Of a stretch of DNA of 64,000 nucleotides, positions 44,216 to 57,999 are shown in pieces. The notes under the pieces are model-generated. The model had not been told where the DNA came from. It was given only the letters and a program-made list of their open reading frames with translations, and did no database searches. Position 1 is the first letter of the stretch, and each line of letters opens with the position of its first letter. The DNA is taken from assembly GCA_018340805.1 (NCBI GenBank), contig JACMZG010001914.1, positions 15,057,627 through 15,121,626 of the forward strand, written 5' to 3'. A program made the translations under genes and the position numbers. The stretch is from Microvelia longipes. Lineage: Eukaryota > Arthropoda > Insecta > Hemiptera > Veliidae.

Positions 44216-47200
44216 TACTTTTATTATTATTGTAGTTATATAATTGATGAAACTTAGTGACAAAAAGTTTGAGAATTCTGTTATAGAACACTAAAAGCTC
44301 GAGGTTGGCCCAGCTGCTTATAGATAATTACGTAGCACTCTAATTACGTATGTTTTATCTCAGTCTGTTTTGCTTAATCTATTTCCGTTTCTGCTTTTAA
44401 AATCTCAGCACTTCATTATTTTTTTAAATTTCGCAACTTTTAATGTTGGTAATTTTCCTTGATTTTTATACGGCATAAATGTATGATGCATTATTTATCC
44501 AAATTTTCATGTTTATATTCTTCCCCACATAACTCAGAACACTTTATTATTTTATGAATTCTAAGCCTTGTGGTGTAAAAATACCCAAGAACAGGTACGT
44601 TGTATATGTATAATAGCTCCTCTTTTTAACTAAACAAAAAAAATTGATATAACCTTTTTATCTATAAAAAAACTTGAGTGATCACTCATAAGCGGCTTCC
44701 TTCTAAAACCAGTAATCGTTAAGTGTTAATGAAATCAAATATTAAAATACTCTTTATTTATATAATCCAGAAGGCACATCCTCTTAATCATAAGATAATA
44801 AAGGCACGCTCTGTATCAGTCTATCCTGGTGAAGGTACTTGAACTGTGTACTAAAAGCCCTTAAGAGTGGAGTTCCAAGTGCTACTGACTGCAGCATCCC
44901 ATCGTCTTACTAAATCCAGACCCCTGAGTACATATTATATTACTTCATTTAATATGACGTACAATATTCGATTATTGAATGAACTATTAGTCATTATTAG
45001 ATATGGTTTACTCTGTTTGTTTTTTTCTTCTTTCATCGATGGTGTTTTTTTAGAATATCGGTTTATTGTTTACAACTATTGATTCTAAATGTGTGCTAGA
45101 TTTTGTTACTTAGTCAAAACCTTATTTTAACCTTATTTCTTATGTTGTCGGCGTCAGTGTTACCGCTATTGATTTTTCTTATTCTTCCTGTGGCATCCTG
45201 TTAATAAAATATTCTGTTAAAAACCTTGTTAGGAAAATAAGAACCAAGCAAAAAATAACAGCTGCCTAAATTACTTTCTTTGTTAATGAGGTCATTAAGG
45301 GTCAACTGTTCTACATTCAGGTCCCCTCCCCTCGCAAAATATTTCTTTAATCAAATCCAGAAGGTGTTTTCTTAAAGTTAAATGAGGAAAAGGTGTTTCT
45401 TTATAAAATTATTAAAAGGTCTTTTAATTTTTTTATTAGCTAAAAATTTTTGGGGAATTTTCAAAAGAAAATGTTTAAGGAGGAGATTATATATATATAT
45501 ATTATTTTATTAAAACTTGAGCTCTTTCTAAAATTTGATGATGTAAATCTGTTAAAAATTATCATTACGTCGAATAAAAAGCAATTTTATGTATTAAAAG
45601 TGGAATTGTATGAACATAAAAAGAGAGTACAACATTATTCAACATTTCTTAAGAGTAAAAACTTCTTAAAAAAATTCATTTCACAAGTCAATTGAAAAAT
45701 AAATTTTGCATTTTATATCAAGGTGTTTTTTTCTTATATTAGTTAGTGTGTACCTCTAATAGTAATATTAATTTCAACTTCATTATCATTCGATCAACAT
45801 GTATTATTTTATCGAAATTTAATTCCAGTAGCAAATAATTTATGGCCTGTTATTTTGACTTAGACCGGAAACTAGTTGTTATGTAGTTAAATAAAGTAAT
45901 AATACTTCTGTTCACAAAGTTCCCAAATTCTACTTCACACTTAAAGTACAATTTATTAATTTAATACATTGCTTAGTTCTATTTTTTTTCTTTTAATTTC
46001 CTTTATTTTTTAATTTTTCTTCAAAACCCAGCTGTTTTAATTTTACTTTGTTAATTTTATTGACTGACATACATTATTAAATACTTTATAAATGTTTTCC
46101 ATTTAAAGTATTTTTTACTTAAAAATACAATAGATAATAGGGATATATAAATTCCAGTAAGTTGTTGTTTTTGGTGACTTTTATTGTCTTATGTTAAATT
46201 CATTGCTTGTTTTGTTAGACAGTTGACATAAAAATAAAAGTGTTGTTTTTAGAAGACTGTGGAGTATTAGTATTCAGTCAATAATCAAATGAAGGTGGTG
46301 TTGGTATGATATATCATTGTTCTAGCTTCCAATTTTCGGTTAAAAAACTCTTTAAGTTTTGAATGTAATAATTTTTTCAAGCCTCCGTTTTTTTGGTCTT
46401 AAAAGCTAATAAATTTTAAAAGTAAGTCGTTCTTTTAGATTCCCCTCAGCCTTTCTGCCTTGGAAACTATATAGTTTCTTCCTTAGGCTATTCCTCAGGA
46501 GAAAATTTAACTTGAGCTGTTAAATGTTGTGGTGTAAAAAATATCCAAGTACAGGTACTTTGTATATGTATAATAGCTGCACTTTATGTTCCCAAAACGT
46601 GAAACGTGTATTTTAAATAAATTCTACGATGTACAATTAGCCTTGTGAGGGCCATGAGATGCCTTGGAGAGAATAATTGCTCGAAAAAAAATTTACCGGA
46701 GCAAGAAAATATTGGTATCAATTTAATTAGAATTGAATGTGCTTTTTCAAAACAGTCAATATTGAAGTATGTATATTGTAAACTTTTATTAATTCATTAT
46801 TGTAAATTATATTATTCACATATATTAATTTAAATATGTCTTATGATTTTGGAAAATAAGTCGTACTGTAATTACTATATCCTTCCTGTTCTAATTAAAT
46901 ATTTTTCTTGTAAATAATATTCATTAAAGTCGTGGGCGAGACACTTCTCCTTACTTGTATTTAGTCTACGTGAACATGAATTCTCAGGATATATCAATAT
47001 AAACGTCTTTTCATGTTATATATATTTTCCATCATTTATCTGGAACTATACCAAATTTATATTTTTAAATATAATCTTAACATCTTCGTATTTTTTCTCG
47101 TATTATTTTTGAAGTTATGGATTGACGGTCATGATATTTGTTTGTAATTTTTATTAGTTTTAAGGTCACACATGCTTTGCGTAACCTATTTTCATGTTCA

Positions 47201-47227
47201 CACTTTCTTTATTTTTAACTTTTTTTT
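44216..47227. other. AT-rich non-coding region with one repeated block
   Basis: No gene is supported in about 3 kb. A block of about 55 bp (GTGGTGTAAAAATACCC ... TTGTATATGTATAATAGCT) at 44570-44626 recurs at 46530-46590. A Lys-rich 81-codon frame at 45450-45695 has no recognisable domain. Confidence 0.45.
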
Positions 47228-47320
47228 ATTTCCGATTAATATTTAAGTTTAGAAGCTAATATGCCACATTAATTTAACCTACATACACACACACTCATAT
47301 ATATATATATATATATAAAT

Positions 47321-47362
<42 letters not shown>

Positions 47363-47375
47363 GTATATATATATA

Positions 47376-47414
<39 letters not shown>

Positions 47415-47492
47415 TATATATATGAGTGTGTGTGTAAGTAGGTTACATTAATGTGGCATATTAGCTTTTAAATTTAAATATTAATCGGAAAT
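47228..47492. mobile_element. Palindromic element with (TA)n centre and CA/TG shoulders
   Basis: Arms at about 47228-47310 and 47410-47492 are inverted repeats, including CCGATTAATATTTAAGTTTA and GCTAATATGCCACATTAA on the left. Next to the centre come ACACACACACTCATATATAT and its complement, then an interrupted (TA)n core. There is no coding capacity. Confidence 0.85.
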
Positions 47493-47499
47493 ATGCATA

Positions 47500-48190
47500 T
47501 CTATGCTCCAAAACTATAGAAAAAGTAATAAGTTACCACTAAAATTTCGAAGGTGTTTTTAAGACACCCTGAGTGATTTTCACAATGTTGTCTCTCTGTA
47601 TGTTTATACTATAAAGATGAAAATTGGTACGAAAATCAATCGTAAGGTCTATTTGCGCGGAAATTTTTGTACGGTAATAATGATTCATCAAATATTGTAA
47701 AAATTGATTAAACGCGGAAATATTGTATGCATGCATGTAGTCATATATAAGACCAACAAATGTGCCGAGTTACATTTCGTTATCAGCATTAGTTTAATTT
47801 TATTAAATGATTTGTTTACGGTTTTTAAAAACTTGTCAAAAATCGGAAAATTTCACTCTAGTTTAAAGTTTCTAAAATCCCTTTATGTTTTAAATAAGTA
47901 GACCAAGTTTTTCAACGCGGCAAGTATATCTTCGGTTTTTTGTTGGATTATAAAAGTTAAGTAGCATCGAGCGAGGTCAGTGTTCGGATTGGTAACCGCT
48001 AGGAACACAATTAATACATTAACTGTCTGAGTTAATGACAAGTAAAAAACAAAAACGTGTTGCGGTATAAATTAGGCGATTTGTAGATTCTTAAAACGAG
48101 CGAAGCGAGTCAGAAATAGTGAGGATGTGGGTAGCGAATCCGATGTGGTAAAAAAATCCGAGGTACCTTATACCCGACTTTTTCTTTAAT
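47500..48190 (+). repeat. 5S-promoter repeat family, copy 9 (near full length)
   Basis: Plus orientation, starting inside the head. It has TTCACAATGTTGTCTCTCTG, AACGCGGAAATATTGTATGC, GCCGAGTTACATTTCGTTAT, the 5S-like segment (47941-48005) and the tail AACGAGCGAAGCGAGTCAGA. The end reads CCGAGGTACCTTATACCCGA followed by CTTTTTC. Confidence 0.9.
47941..48005 (+). promoter_or_regulatory. 5S rRNA-like internal promoter segment
   Basis: TGTTGGATTATAAAAGTTAA, GTAGCATCGAGCGAGGTCAG, then TGTTCGGATTGGTAACCGCT. Similarity to 5S rRNA extends upstream of box A (TTGGATTATAAAAGTTAAG against the TCTGATCT..AAGTTAAG part of 5S). Confidence 0.8.
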
Positions 48191-48454
48191 TAAAACTAAA
48201 ATTTACTGGACAAGGATAATTCTGTTAGATAACCAAAGATTTAGGGTTTGAAATAAGGGATTTGGATTTTGCTTTTCCCCCTTTGTAGGACTTCCTTGTT
48301 CCATAATAGATCTAAGCTAATTGTACTAGAATAAACCCATATGGAGTGTTAAAAGGGACATTATAGAGCCAACGGACTGTTATAGAATTAAGTTCTTAAA
48401 TGTTGACCTTTCAACAATGATTTTGTACGTGTTTCTGTATTATTCATTTTCGTG

Positions 48455-49470
48455 TTACTACAAATGATTATTACTTTAGCATACGTATAGTATTATATGT
48501 ATTAATGATTATTTCTTTTATTAGTTTTATTACTTTATTTTGCCTATTTGATTTTTATGTATTTATACTTGTATTAGTATCATTCCTGTTGTTACAAATG
48601 ATTATTTCTTTATTTTAGCTTTATTACTTTATTATCCCTATATGATATTTATGTATTTATACTTGTATTATATCATTCCTGTTGTATAAATATTTCTTTA
48701 TTTTGCTGTTATCCCTATATTGATATTTATGTATTTTACTTGTATTAGTATCAGTTGTTTACAAATGATTATTTCTTTATTTTAGCTTTATTACTTTATT
48801 ATCCCTATATAATATTTATGTATTTATACTTGTATTAGTATCATTCCTGTTGTTACAAATGATTATTTCTTTATTTTAGCTTTATTATACTTTATTATCC
48901 CTATATAAATTTATGTATTTATACTTGTATTAGTATCATTCCTGTTGTTACAAAATGATTATTTCTTTATTTAGCTTTATTACTTATTATCCCTATATAA
49001 TATTTATGTATTTAACTTGTATTAGTATCATTCCTGTTGTTACAAATGATTATTTTTTATTTTAGCTTTATTATCACTATATGATATTTATGTATTTATT
49101 CTTGCATTAGTATCATTCCTATTGTTACAAATGATTATTTGTTTTAATAGTATATTAGTTTCATTATCCCTATCTGATTTTTGTGTATTTATACTTTTAT
49201 TAGTATCATTCCTGTTGTTACAAATGAATTTTTTTATTTTAGCATTATTACTCTATTATCCCTATGTGATATTTATGTATTTATACTTGTATTAGTATCA
49301 TTCCTGTTGTTACAAATGATTATTCGTTTTAATAATATATTACTTTATTATCCCTATGTGATATTTATGTATTTATACTTGTATTAGTATCATTCCTGTT
49401 GTTACAAATGATTATTTCTTTATTTTAGCATTATTACTTTATTATCCCTATATAATATATATTATATACC
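48455..49470 (+). repeat. Tandem array, about 94-bp unit
   Basis: About ten units. Each contains CATTCCTGTTGTTACAAATG, ATTATTTCTTTATTTTAGC, ATTATCCCTATATGATATTT and TGTATTTATACTTGTATTAG. Small deletions vary unit length. The open frame at 49181-49387 is a translation of the array. Confidence 0.95.
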
Positions 49471-50649
49471 CTATATTATTTCTTTTGTTTTTTTCATTTT
49501 TCTATAATAAGTTTCTTACTCCTTTTCGAATTATTCTTTAAAATTAAAAGAATACGGCAAAAATATCATTGATTTTTTTTTAAATTAGGTACAAATTCGT
49601 TGATTAGCTTCAGTGGGCTACCTAAAAAAATTGTATCATGTCTTTCTTCACAATAATGGCCTCTAACGGCCATCGAAAGTCCGAAGGTCCTATCTGCTCT
49701 AGTTCTTCAGATATTTGGCATACCCTTTATATTTTATACTTATCGTTATATATTATGGAAAAGTCATTTATTTTTTTCATATTTTATTTTGTATACTACT
49801 GTTCATAGTATAGAAAGAATATAAGTGCTTTGATAAACAAATCACAAGAGTCGGACCCTTTTTCCTTATCTTTCATCCCTTCAATCCGTACCTTTATATA
49901 GCCTCTTAGTCAAGTGGGTGCTCAAACATTCCGCCTACCACTCTGTTCAATATCAAGTATATCTCAATTACTAAATAAAAATAATAATAGAACTACGTAT
50001 GTCACTTGTTAAATAGAATTAACATGAATTGATCTTTTTAAATCTTAAATGAGTTAAGGTTTAGCATTTGCATCTTTTAAAGTATTCTATACTTAAATGT
50101 GATCTTGTTTTATACTTTGGAAGAGATCTTTTTTATGTTCAAAGCCTCCTATAAGTCAGAATGTTTATATTTTTCTAAACCTATCTGTTGTTTAAAAGAG
50201 AAGGGATCAAACAAATAATGAAGTGGTTTTGTACGGATTTTTCTGCTAACACTAATCATTACTTACAGTAGAATAGATAGTTTAAAACTTAAGAAATTAA
50301 AACTTCTTAAAAACTTATAAGGATATAAGTAAGTAAAAGTAGTTTTAATTCCCCAAATTATATTATACATTTTTTAATCCGTTAAGTTTTTAATCCGTTT
50401 TATGTTATAAATCTTAAAAAAAATAAAAAAATGTTCAAGATCGAAATATGTTGGCATTGCGCGTGTTAGACATTAATAGTGGAAAACTAACTTTTTTTGT
50501 TTGAGCCCTTCAATTTATTTTCTTAAATAAACGGTGGTGACACGAGTTTATGTTAATGCTGAATTATCTATCCAGAATAAAATAACAATTAGTATTTTGT
50601 ATATCGAATATTTTCATATTTAATTGCCATGAAATTGTAACATAACATT
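49471..50649. other. AT-rich non-coding stretch
   Basis: No gene or recognised repeat. Confidence 0.4.
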
Positions 50650-51000
50650 GCTGTTACCATGCCATAATATATCATTAGTTGTTTTAACGGAGATTTTGTG
50701 GTATAGACTCACCAATATGTTTAATAAAAAAAAACACACTAAAATTAAAAACAATAATATATTGTCAACCACATATATTGTAATATTGACAATATATTTT
50801 CAACCACAATAGTATAAAAAAAATATAACTGACTGGTTTCGACTTTACGCCATCATCAAGAGTCTGTAAACAGACCTGATGATGACGTAAAGTCGCATAA
50901 TTTTTTTATACTATTGTGGTTGACAATATGTAATTTTTTCAATTCTATTGTGATTTTTTAATAAACAGCATGGTGATGCCATAAATAGGTAGTAAGGTAG
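50650..51000. mobile_element. Palindromic element, family B, copy 2
   Basis: Arms at about 50718-50850 and 50880-50966 are inverted repeats: ACACACTAAAATTAAAAACA on the left, CAACCACAATAGTATAAAAA further in, and complements on the right. The centre has GGTTTCGACTTTACGCCATC and CCTGATGATGACGTAAAGTC. The flank ACGGAGATTTTGTGGTATAG is the reverse of the flank at 5450, which ties it to the element at 5277. Confidence 0.85.
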
Positions 51001-51299
51001 TTGTTTAGTGAAACCTTCTTATCGCCAGGTTATAAACTTTTAGTTCTAGGTTTATAATATTTTCTTAATTACAAAGATTAAAAATGTTGGCATTACGTGT
51101 GTTAGACATTAAGAGTAAATAATAAACCTTTTTGGTTCCTCAAATACTTTTAAACTCTAATGTTGTTTGAGCCCCTCTCTTTCCCTACAAAACGTTGGCG
51201 ACACGATTTTGAGTTAATGATCTAACCCTAGTTAAACCCATCACTCCTGAGCAAAATGCTCTTTTTCTCATTGTTTAGGTAATAGTTAGAAAAAAAAAT
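51001..51299. other. Non-coding stretch
   Basis: Nothing recognised. Confidence 0.35.
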
Positions 51300-52625
<1,326 letters not shown>

Positions 52626-52872
52626 TCCAGCAGGTATACAGGGTGGAACATTTCAGGTACACTAACATTAAATCAAATTCAGGTATCCAGCGTTTATAAT
52701 ATAAAACAAAACACTAACAATGGGTGGAAAGCCGACAAAAATTGTTTTATTTTAACCTACTGGAGTAGGTTACATCAGGTTACACAGAGTCGCTCAGAGC
52801 CTTAAAACGATGTTTAAACCTCTCTATGTATTGCCATAGAGTGTGCCCCTTCTATTATCATATTTCTATGGT
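52626..52872 (+). repeat. Dispersed repeat C, copy 2, with TACAGGGTG end
   Basis: GTATACAGGGTGGAACATTT (52632) may be the terminus. The shared part follows with GTTACATCAGGTTACACAGA, GTCGCTCAGAGCCTTAAAAC, GTGTGCCCCTTCTATTATC and ATTTCTATGG. It matches 5638-5830 and 58000-58185. Confidence 0.75.
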
Positions 52873-52892
52873 TTCCTTAACAATAACCAGAT

Positions 52893-53560
52893 AAAAAAAT
52901 CGGGTACGGGGTACCTCGGAACTTTTCCTCATTACATCGGATATACTTGTCAAAAATCGTGGATACATACATACATGTTTAAAAACTTTTTCAAAAATCA
53001 TGGATATACTTGTTATATTAAAATGAAAAATTGGTGTACTTATTTATTACGTGAAGTTATATACTTAAACCTAGTTTCAAGTTAAATGGATTTTTTTCGA
53101 TTTATTACATTTTTTTAAAAACGTATACAACTAATTTGAACTAATGCTGATAGTGAGATGACACTTGGCAAATATGTTACTCTTATACATAGCTACATTT
53201 TTAGAATTTCAATCTGATCACAGCATTTTATCACGTTTTATAACTTTTCGAGTCGTATTGGGGGTTAATGACGTCATAAAAACAAATATTTTCCCAATAG
53301 CACAACTACAGCTGTAGAATGATTTTATACAAAGTTTCAACTCTTTAGCACAAATACACTTAGAGCTACGATGATAACAGATACACACACACAAATACAG
53401 TCAGACAACTTTGCAAAAACCACTCAGGAGGTCCAAGAAACATCCCAGTTGACATCCAGTGAAACAGTCCAGTGACATCCCGGTTTCGGAGTTTCTCTCA
53501 AACACAATACTTTTACTATATACCTATACGGTATAAATGAGGAAAAGTAAAAACTAGTAT
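52893..53560 (-). repeat. 5S-promoter repeat family, copy 10 (complete ends, 5S part deleted)
   Basis: Both ends are present. The tail is AAAAAAATCGGGTACGGGGT and CCTCGGAACTTTTCCTCATT. The head at the far side is TACTTTTACTATATACCTAT and ACGGTATAAATGAGGAAAAG. A GGATATACTTGT/AAAATCGTGG duplication replaces the 5S-like segment. Confidence 0.9.
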
Positions 53561-54082
53561 TTGACACAATAAGTAAGTATTAATTTTAACCAAATTAACA
53601 ATTTTTATTGCGAAATTTCGTAAGAAAAAAAAGAAAATTCGTATGAATTAGGCGTGTTTGACCTACGAGTGTCTTTTTAAATGAGATATTAAAAGCGGAA
53701 AATCATTAAATTTTTGTAACATTTCCCTTAACATTTTCCAGCCCTATAAACCTGGACCCATACACTGTCCCTATTCATTTTCACACCTGTCCTCGAATTA
53801 ACTAACTTATAAACACTGTCTTACAAACTGTTCCTTCCAAGCTGTCCGGATGTCATCTATTTCTATTCCCCGAAAATACAACCTATCAAATTTTTTATGA
53901 ATGAAAATAGTAAAAAATATGAATTACAACCGGAAATTCTCTAAAAAATTGTTAAAATTAGCGCAGTAAATGTGTTTTATACTTATTTATAATTTTATTA
54001 ATAAAAATATCGAAGAACTCCATTTTAATAAAAATATATTACTTTCTTTATTTTTTTTTATCTGTAATACTTGTTTTATTTT
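53561..54082. other. AT-rich non-coding stretch
   Basis: No gene or recognised repeat. Confidence 0.4.
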
Positions 54083-55000
54083 TACTTTTCCTCATTTATG
54101 AATATGTAGGTATGAATAATCCGTTTCAGGGGTTTTTAAGGCCTCCAGTGGTTTTTGCAAAGTTTTCCTTCTGTGTGTGTGTGTGTCGCTTATCATCGTA
54201 GCGCCCAGTGTATTTATGCTAGAAAGTTGAAATTTCGTACAAAATTTTATGACGTTATTAACCCGCAATAATAACTCAGCGAAAAAATTCGATAAATCAT
54301 AAAACGCGGAAAATTGATGCGATCAAATTGATATTTGTCACGCATGTAGCTATGTATAAGACTAACATATGTGCCAAGTTTCATCTCATTATTAGCATTA
54401 GTTAATTTTTTATTGAATGAATTGTGTACGTTTTTTTTTTAAATTGGGAATTTGTCCAATTGAGTTCAAATTTGGTTCAAGTGTATATTATTACCTAATA
54501 AATAAGTATGCTAAGTTTCGTTTCAATACGACAAGTATATCTATGATTTTTGTTGGGTCATAAAAAGTAAGGAGCATTGAGCGTGGTCAGTGCTGTATAA
54601 ATGACCACATATTTCATGTTTTATCATGCTGTGTTTGATTGTGTCTGTGTGTGTGTGTGTGTGTTTGTGTGATTGTCACGCATAGCTCTTGTTTGGTTTA
54701 TACTATGGTGTAGTGCATAAGTCAGACTTTAGGTATATTTGTGCTGCCCGGAATATGACATTTTATAGATTACGATCAAACATACGTTAAAAATTAAAAA
54801 AATGACTGATTTTTTGAATTTTGGTGACTGGGAACCAAGGGTAATTTCGCCTTATATCGCCTCATTTACTAAAGTCCTAAGGCATATTGCATTATAAATT
54901 TGGGGAACTGAATTTCTGAGTCTGAAGCAGAGAAGATGAGCTTAGCGAATCCGATGTAATAAGGAAAAGTTCCGAGGTACCCCGTACCCGATTTTTTTTT
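54083..55000 (+). repeat. 5S-promoter repeat family, copy 11 (both ends, with insertion)
   Basis: The copy runs from the head (TTTTTACTTTTCCTCATTTA) through GTGTCGCTTATCATCGTAGC, TTATTAACCCGCAATAATAA, GTGCCAAGTTTCATCTCATT and the 5S-like segment (54551-54605). The tail is GGAAAAGTTCCGAGGTACCC and CGTACCCGATTTTTTTTTA. About 300 bp of unrelated sequence with a (TG)n tract (54645-54664) interrupts it after 54605. Confidence 0.9.
54551..54605 (+). promoter_or_regulatory. 5S rRNA-like internal promoter segment (box C broken)
   Basis: GTAAGGAGCATTGAGCGTGG, GTCAGTGC, then TGTATAAATGACC. Box A and the intermediate element are recognisable. Box C is truncated at the insertion. Confidence 0.68.
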
Positions 55001-56059
55001 AATTAATTAATCTGATTTTGAACACTTTGTTCGTTTTAATCCGAAAGTACGTTGACGGATACGTACGTCCATCAGTCCGTACCATAGCAATGGTACGTTC
55101 CTAATGTCAATACCATGTTATAGGGGGGGGGGAAAGACCATTTAGGATTACGAAATTGTGCCATGATTTCATCATATCCGCGCTTAATATTCATCACTAA
55201 TTATTGATTTCTATCGTTTTGACATTATAATGTGGTACGAAGCAATGCCTTTCTTTATTCAACACAAAGATTTTACCTTCCAATGATGCCATATGTTTTT
55301 TGTCATTGTTTAAAAGGGTGTTTAGTTTAACTGCTATAGCTGAGAACTTAATTTTTATGCCTCTATATTTTCACATGGTAGGCAGGACCATACATACTCT
55401 TAGTGTTTCAACCAGAAGGACCTTGTATTAGGACATAAAGTTTGTAGGTACCTGACATTAATGCTCAGTGACTGAACGTTTGGCCACCACATGTTTAAAC
55501 CTTTAAGGGTAGGTTTTTTTAATAAGCATTTGGTACTCTATGTTGTATGTTATTTCGAATGTTTTGTAGTTTAACTTTACCATTGTTGAAGGATAATAGA
55601 GGTATAATACTAATGGTAAAAATAAAATTTATTTAAATTAATTTTATAATTAAATAAATAAATAAAATAATTAAATTTTGATTAAGTATTAAAGTTTAAT
55701 AGTTAATTAACTAAAACATTAGTTATTACCATAATTAAATAAAATTATGGTAAAAACTGGGGATTTTCGTAACTATATTTATTTTGAATTTTGGATATGA
55801 TTTTCTCTTCCCTTGTCCTGTTTTCCCTGATTTTTCCTCCCCACGATTTTTGTCGGATTTTCCTGCTGTTCTTTAGCTTTTTATCGACACTTATTATTTT
55901 TAGTTATCAAATGTAACCCCCTTAAACCAAAATTAAGCTCATTAAATCAAAAATAAACTAAAAAATACTTATGCTTGTAAATGACTGAAAAGGGGATAAG
56001 GATATTGCTAGTGTATGTATAGTAGTTATTATTGGCATATAGTGAAGAATACATCACGT
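55001..56059. other. AT-rich non-coding stretch
   Basis: A small hairpin (GTACCAT/ATGGTAC, 55079-55096) and a run of ten G (55123-55132) are present. No gene was seen. Confidence 0.42.
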
Positions 56060-56400
56060 ATGCCAAAATCTGCACATGTTTGGTATACACTGCACTTGCT
56101 TACAATAATTCTATTAATTGCGCAAGTCTTAAAAATTTAGATAAAACCAACCATCAGACGAAAAGTTTCCTGTAGTAGGTTATAAACAATTAGTGAGAAG
56201 TAATACACTCTATTTTACTTACTACTACCTCGTGTCTTCATATATTTATTAAAAATAATAAAAGTTGATGATCTTATGAATTAATTAACCTAAAATGATA
56301 AGTTATCGGGAACTCGTCATTTGCTTGTTACATAACCTGCGTTTCGCGCCTTTGGCTTGGTTATTCCCTTTTATTCAAGATCCTTAGGCACTAGTGGTTA
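56060..56400. mobile_element. Dispersed repeat G, copy 2
   Basis: ACATGTTTGGTATACACTGC, CTTGCTTACAATAATTCT, CCTGCGTTTCGCGCC and TTTATTCAAGATCCTTAGG occur in the same order as in 33459-33990. Confidence 0.68.
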
Positions 56401-56509
56401 TTAATGATGCTTCTTAGTGATTGCTTAAACATCTAAAAATCAAACATGCTTAGAAACTAAAAATTTGAAGTTGGGTGACAAAAAACCTCGTTTAGTTAAT
56501 TCCTTTAGA

Positions 56510-56587
56510 AAAATCTCTTTAATGGGATAGATGTCATGCTGAGAATCGAAACTCAGAGTATGGGAACAAATAAGTTTCGCAAAACTT

Positions 56588-56620
<33 letters not shown>

Positions 56621-56850
56621 TATATATCTGTGTGTCTGTATATTTATATATTTTTGTAATCACACTATCTTTCGAATAGATGAATATTTTTTAATCAAAA
56701 TTGTTACAAAAATCAGATTTTTGTGACGTTTTTATTCCTGTTTGCTGAGTTAAGAAAATCCCCTAAATCGGTAAAATTTAGTTACAATTTTTTGGCAGTA
56801 AACCAGTTTTTGAAGCCCTGAATTGAATAAAACCAGATCGAAGTCAATAA
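56510..56850 (+). repeat. Repeat E, copy with short (TA)n
   Basis: AATGGGATAGATGTCATGCT, GTTTCGCAAAACTTTATATA and a TA tract (56588-56628). CACACTATCTTTCGAATAGA and CCAGATCGAAGTCAATA then follow the order of 20430-20840. It lacks the 150-bp tandem array. Confidence 0.8.
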
Positions 56851-57219
56851 TTGTATTATTAGTACATATGCCATCCGTGCATATATTTTATCACTTAATA
56901 TTGCCTTCTTTTTAAAATAACTTAAAATATTTATTCGTCCGCTAAAAATAAAATAAACGACTTTAAAAATAATTCCTCTTTGGTTCTAAGAAAGAACTCT
57001 AAATTTTAATTCTATTTATCTTAGGGTCTGTTTCAATAATATATAACTTGAAATAATAAAGTAATTTGAGAAATACAATTTCAACGTAGTTTTAAATTTC
57101 CTTTTGAGCGAAAGGAGCTATGCTAATTTATATTTTCTTTATCTGTAAAATTAAAAAAAAAAATATCCTACTTTTTAAAATAACTAAAAAATTGGATAAG
57201 AGGTGTGATTTTTTTCTAA
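56851..57219. other. AT-rich non-coding stretch
   Basis: Nothing recognised. Confidence 0.38.
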
Positions 57220-57480
57220 ATCATCATTGCCCAGCTAGATCTACAGACTGATTTTCGAACAAAGTTTCAACTCTCTAGCATAAATACACTAGGAGCTACG
57301 ATGATAACAGACACACACATACAGACAAACAACTTTGTGAAAACCTCTCAGGAGGCCTTTAAAACGCCTGAAACGGATAATTTAGGTGAAATTCCGGTTT
57401 TGAATGTTTTGAAAACAATATCCTTTTCCTCTATATCTAAATATAAATGAGGTTTAGTGAAAATATTTTTTTAAATTTTT
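57220..57480 (-). repeat. 5S-promoter repeat family, copy 12 (5' half)
   Basis: Minus orientation: GTTTCAACTCTCTAGCATAA, GGAGCTACGATGATAACAGA, AAAACGCCTGAAACGGATAA and the head TCCTTTTCCTCTATATC. It stops before the middle of the family. Confidence 0.88.
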
Positions 57481-57999
57481 TTATCCTTCAGTAATTTTTT
57501 GCAAATTTAATTTTAAGGCGCCCACGCTTTTTTTTCTATTTAACGAATACATGGAAAAGGAGCTTAAATATTTCCAATAAAATTTAATCATAACTTTTAT
57601 CCCTTTTTTGCATTTTTTAGGGATTATTACTTTGAATATATTCTATACAAAATAATAAGCTAAATCCTCTTTAATACTTTTCTCTCACCAAAGAGAAGGA
57701 TATATCTTTAGTTATAATCAAAAAGTATTAAAAATTACATGAGACTAATATCTGGTTTTCGAAATGTTCTGGTATTTCCCTTTTAATTTTTTAATATTAC
57801 AAAATCATTAAGTTTTAATTTCTATTTTCCTCTAAAAATGTAATTTTCTAGATGAATTGATTTGAAATTTATTATTTGAAACCAGTTAAAAGAAGGTTTT
57901 TTTTATTTGCCAGCTATTTCATCTCAAAGTAAGATCTAAAAGTCATTTAGGAGACAAAAAATTGGCATTAAATAGATGAAAACAAGTCACAATATAATA
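57481..57999. other. AT-rich non-coding stretch
   Basis: Nothing recognised. Confidence 0.38.
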
